From assembly GCA_947478005.1 (NCBI GenBank), contig CANJVG010000019.1, forward strand, positions 1-38,795: a DNA stretch of 38,795 nucleotides. The letters are read 5' to 3'. Below, in pieces: positions 36,883 to 38,795 of the stretch. Position numbers and translations under genes: made by a program. The notes beneath the pieces were generated by a model that saw only the letters and a program-made list of their open reading frames with translations, did not search any database and was not told the origin of the DNA. This DNA comes from Bacteroidota bacterium (GTDB taxonomy: Bacteria > Bacteroidota > Bacteroidia > Chitinophagales > LD1). Position 1 is the stretch's first letter; every line of letters starts with the position of its first letter.

Positions 36883-36936
36883 ACTTGCTTAGTGCCAATA
36901 CCGCGAACCGCTATCCGTCAACCGCTCACCCACCCC

Positions 36937-37281
36937 CTACTTCCCCATCCCCAACCAATCCTCCACCAACTTAGTTACTTCTTTTTTCTGTTCATCGATG
37001 CTGAGCGACTGTGATTTAATCAGGCGCATTTGTTTCATCATTGCTCTTTCCTTCTCGTCTAAAATAAGCGAGAGATCAACAATAGGAGTGAAGCTTTTAA
37101 TGACCTCTACCGGCACACCGTAAAGCTCCGATGCCACAATAAGGCAGTCATCGGGGATATCGCGGTTGTCGGTTTCGTAGCGGTTGTAAACCGGTTGGCA
37201 TTTGCCCATTTTATCGGCTACAAATTTCTGCGCATGGTTACTAATAACGCGCAGCAGTCTAAGGTTTTCGCATACAGCCAT
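36937..37281 (-). CDS. XRE-family helix-turn-helix regulator
   Basis: This 114-residue protein has a helix-turn-helix domain in the first ~65 residues (NLRLLRVISNHAQKFVADKM, then CQPVYNRYETDNRDIPDDCL and ASELYGVPVEVIKSF). A helical tail (about 70-114) may mediate dimerisation. The domain layout matches small Cro/C1-type repressors. It is divergent from the FnIII-like gene at 37564, and the 282-bp gap contains two palindromic boxes of the kind such repressors bind. Its last ~20 bp are duplicated at 35929-35950. Confidence 0.88.
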   Translation of the reverse strand: MAVCENLRLLRVISNHAQKFVADKMGKCQPVYNRYETDNRDIPDDCLIVASELYGVPVEVIKSFTPIVDLSLILDEKERAMMKQMRLIKSQSLSIDEQKKEVTKLVEDWLGMGK

Positions 37282-37437
37282 TGTGATATTGTTTAGGTGT
37301 TTATAAATGATCTCCTTTTGGCATTAACAACCCTAGGCAGTAATTGATAAATAAGCAGGTGTCTGAGCTGCAGGAGAATCTATGCTTATAAAAATATGAA
37401 ATGAAAACCTAATGCCATAGGTTCGGCAGGCATAAAT

Positions 37438-37480
37438 GCTGGTATAATTTATACCAGCATTTGGTATAAACTATACCAGC
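37438..37480. promoter_or_regulatory. paired palindromic operators ggtata-N3-tatacc
   Basis: The first site is a perfect 21-bp palindrome with 9-bp arms gctggtata and tataccagc around att (37438-37458). The second has ggtata-aac-tatacc at 37463-37477 with one outer mismatch. Centres are 22 bp apart, about two helical turns, so bound dimers would lie on nearly the same face. Position between the XRE gene and the FnIII-like gene suggests autoregulation and control of both. Confidence 0.78.
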
Positions 37481-37563
37481 TGATTGAACCGGAGAAGGAG
37501 GCTCCGCCTCTACTTTCACGTTCAATTCAATTATTCAACAACAAAACAAAAAAACAAACGACT

Positions 37564-38247
37564 ATGAAAACAAAGTTTAATGCCGTAATGCATGTTACGG
37601 TCAATCAGCCAAAGGAAATAGCTGAACTTGCTATGCGGGTGGGCACCGATATGGATGAGAACGATGATGTTTACACCGCGCCAAGTCCCCCATTAGCAGA
37701 TTTGGCTACCGAAAACGGAAAGCTGCTAACCCTGAACGGCCAGGCCAAGGGCAACAGCCTGAAGAAAGCCGAGCGCGATGCGCAGGCGATTAAGGTTTTT
37801 GGCATGCTGTCGAAGGAACTGGTGTATGTAAATGAGGTGGCAGACGGAGATTTAGTGAAAGTAGAGAAATCGGGTTTTGATGCGGAAAAGGCGCCCGAGG
37901 CGCATGATATTCCCGATACACCCGTTATTAAAAGAGTGGATGATGGTAAGGTGGCACATAGTGCTAAGATTTTTTTGGTAGGGCCGCTACTGGTAGGCGC
38001 ACGCTATAGTGTGCAGATAGTTAATTTAGATGCCGATACGCCTACCCCTCCCGGGCCGCCAACACCCGGTGGAGATGATTTTGACCCTGATGCTTTGCCT
38101 TGGTCTATGGCTCTGGAAAGTGTAAACAGTTTTGAACTGGTGGTGCTGAATCTGAAACGCGGAAAGGATATGGCTTTTCGAGTAAGGGCAGAGGATGGTT
38201 CAAAGAAAAGCAATTGGAGTGATCCTTATTTCTTCCTTCCAAGATAA
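37564..38247 (+). CDS. small fibronectin type III-like protein, second copy type
   Basis: This 227-residue protein has the same layout as the gene at 14689: a helical N-terminal part (LATENGKLLTLNGQAKGNSL, then RDAQAIKVFGMLSKELVYVN and EVADGDLVKVEKSGFDAEK), a hinge and an FnIII-like C-terminal domain (about 135-227) ending MAFRVRAEDGSKKSNWSDPY. A proline/glycine-rich loop (TPTPPGPPTPGGDDFDPD) interrupts the FnIII domain between strands. There is no signal peptide; the start MKTKFNAVMHVTVNQPKEIA is polar. The palindromic operators upstream and the divergent XRE gene suggest repressor control. Array C follows behind the terminator. Confidence 0.8.
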   Translation: MKTKFNAVMHVTVNQPKEIAELAMRVGTDMDENDDVYTAPSPPLADLATENGKLLTLNGQAKGNSLKKAERDAQAIKVFGMLSKELVYVNEVADGDLVKVEKSGFDAEKAPEAHDIPDTPVIKRVDDGKVAHSAKIFLVGPLLVGARYSVQIVNLDADTPTPPGPPTPGGDDFDPDALPWSMALESVNSFELVVLNLKRGKDMAFRVRAEDGSKKSNWSDPYFFLPR

Positions 38248-38268
38248 AATCAGCGCTTTTTTATTTTG

Positions 38269-38311
38269 AAAACTGCCGGTAGTTCGTCAAGAACTATCGG
38301 CAGTTTGCTTT
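38269..38311 (+). terminator. intrinsic terminator after the second FnIII-like gene
   Basis: Arms 38270-38285 and 38291-38306 pair (aactgccggtagttc with gaactatcggcagtt, one G-T pair) around the loop gtcaa, followed by a T-rich stretch gcttttaa. The stop codon is 22 bp upstream. Confidence 0.82.
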
Positions 38312-38334
38312 TAAGTAGCCTTGAGGTTTGGCAC

Positions 38335-38628
38335 CTTAACCTTAACTTTCTAAAACTTAACCTTAAGTCTTCACAAGTTGGCCTTAACTTTTTCCGACTT
38401 AGCCTCAAGTTTTCGCGACTTAACCTTAACTTTTTTGAACTTAGGCTTAAGTCTGCGTGACTTAGCCTTAAGTTTTTCGGACTTAAGCTTAAGTGTGCGG
38501 AACTCAAGCCTAACTTTTGGGAACTTAGTCTTAAGTCAGCGCAACTTAACCTTAACTTTTTTAGACTTAACCTTAAGTCCGAGCGCCTTAACCTTAAGTT
38601 TTTGGGACTTAACCTTAAGTCTGCGGAA
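38335..38628. repeat. tandem repeat array C (14 units of exactly 21 bp)
   Basis: Fourteen units of exactly 21 bp start at 38335 and every 21 bp to 38608. The first half of each is a form of cttaaccttaa, which contains the inverted repeat cttaa...ttaag when followed by g. The second halves alternate strictly: odd units are T-rich (ctttttt or gttttt types), even units are GC-rich (gtctgcg, gtgtgcg, gtcagcg, gtccgag types). The true period is therefore 42 bp in seven copies. Several reading frames stay open through it only because 21 is divisible by three. It lies between the FnIII-like terminator and the next gene; the rest of 38248-38724 shows no other feature. Confidence 0.93.
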
Positions 38629-38724
38629 GTTATCGTTTATTTACCAGTCAACCTCACCCAAAAAATGCCAACTTTTCTATTTTGGCACAATTATTAGGTC
38701 ATCCATCCAAAACAAAATAGAAAC

Positions 38725-38795
38725 ATGAAAAACAAGCTTGTCGTTATCGCGCTGATGCTGTGCAGCATAGCCACCTTTGCTCAACGTACCAAGAA
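38725..38795 (+). CDS. start of a secreted protein (cut by the window end)
   Basis: ATG at 38725 opens a frame running off the window. The 23 visible residues (MKNKLVVIALMLCSIATFAQ and onward) form a standard signal peptide with a cleavage site after FAQ. The identity of the mature protein cannot be seen. The upstream A-rich sequence is like that of other genes here, and array C lies 97 bp before the start. Confidence 0.72.
   Translation, partial: MKNKLVVIALMLCSIATFAQRTK

Larger units (their letters stand above)
34943..36958. repeat. 1008-bp tandem duplication (copies 34943-35950 and 35951-36958)
   Basis: Matching landmarks are all exactly 1008 bp apart: atggcagatg/atgacagatg at 34951 and 35959, tttattacttttatac at 35007 and 36015, start codons at 35044 and 36052, stop codons at 35874 and 36882, and ctacttcccc at 35929 and 36937. 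The right edge of the unit runs into the last codons of the XRE regulator gene, so copy 1 ends in a 20-odd-bp remnant of that gene. No net indel separates the copies, although the proteins have diverged to roughly 60-65 per cent identity by eye. Confidence 0.9.

Noticed and set aside
37484-37520. Terminator at the small ggaggctccgcctc hairpin
   Set aside because: The stem is only about four to five pairs and no T run follows; it lies just upstream of a gene start.
38250-38728. Reading frames of 64-116 codons on both strands across array C
   Set aside because: Three overlapping frames are open only because the 21-bp unit has no stop codon in them. None has a good start; the longest begins at TTG inside the array.

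Overview
The window is a chromosomal segment of a member of the Bacteroidota, probably an uncultured relative of the Chitinophagales/Sphingobacteriales. Three things point there. Several proteins carry type IX secretion (T9SS) C-terminal sorting domains or belong to families typical of the phylum (ELWxxDGT repeats, gliding-motility-type C-terminus, Bacteroidota-type LptD, DUF7619-like region). Start codons lack clear Shine-Dalgarno sequences. Several upstream regions contain TANNTTTG-type -7 boxes. No phage, IS transposase, rRNA operon or CRISPR array was seen.

Layout. (1) 1-1445: tRNA-Gly(TCC) and tuf, closed by a strong terminator. (2) 1484-12210, all on the minus strand: a secreted leucine-rich-repeat T9SS protein, a 2-oxoacid dehydrogenase E2, a CinA-like protein, RecQ and LptD. 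(3) 12299-17233, plus strand: a cell-wall amidase divergent from lptD, a long intergenic stretch holding a 21-bp repeat array, a small FnIII-like protein and an ELWxxDGT surface protein. (4) 17318-23308: a small orphan zincin-like protein divergent from a 1688-residue T9SS type B adhesin-like protein. (5) 23635-30959: a LamG/HYR repeat protein, a TPR protein, a paraoxonase-like lipoprotein and three small secreted proteins of unknown role. (6) 31068-34889, minus strand: fabD, folE, a PTPS/QueD-family enzyme, a four-helix-bundle (S23) protein and a FadI-type thiolase. (7) 34943-38795: an exact 1008-bp tandem duplication carrying two secreted paralogues, an XRE regulator with two palindromic operators, a second small FnIII-like protein, another 21-bp repeat array, and the start of a further secreted protein.

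The most unusual structure is a set of three intergenic tandem-repeat arrays (4126-4333, 14145-14394, 38335-38628). Their sequences are unrelated, but they share one geometry: units of 21 bp (or 41-42 bp), a dimeric super-period of 42 or 83 bp in which two unit types alternate, and short inverted repeats inside units. Two of the three lie beside the two small FnIII-like genes. I cannot name a described element with these properties. Other points are a four-helix-bundle gene flanked by homologous hairpin repeats, an in-frame palindromic insertion in the LRR gene, and a tandem duplication that left a remnant of the neighbouring regulator gene between its copies.

Everything here was read by eye from sequence. 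Domain names rest on motif recognition, not on profile searches.
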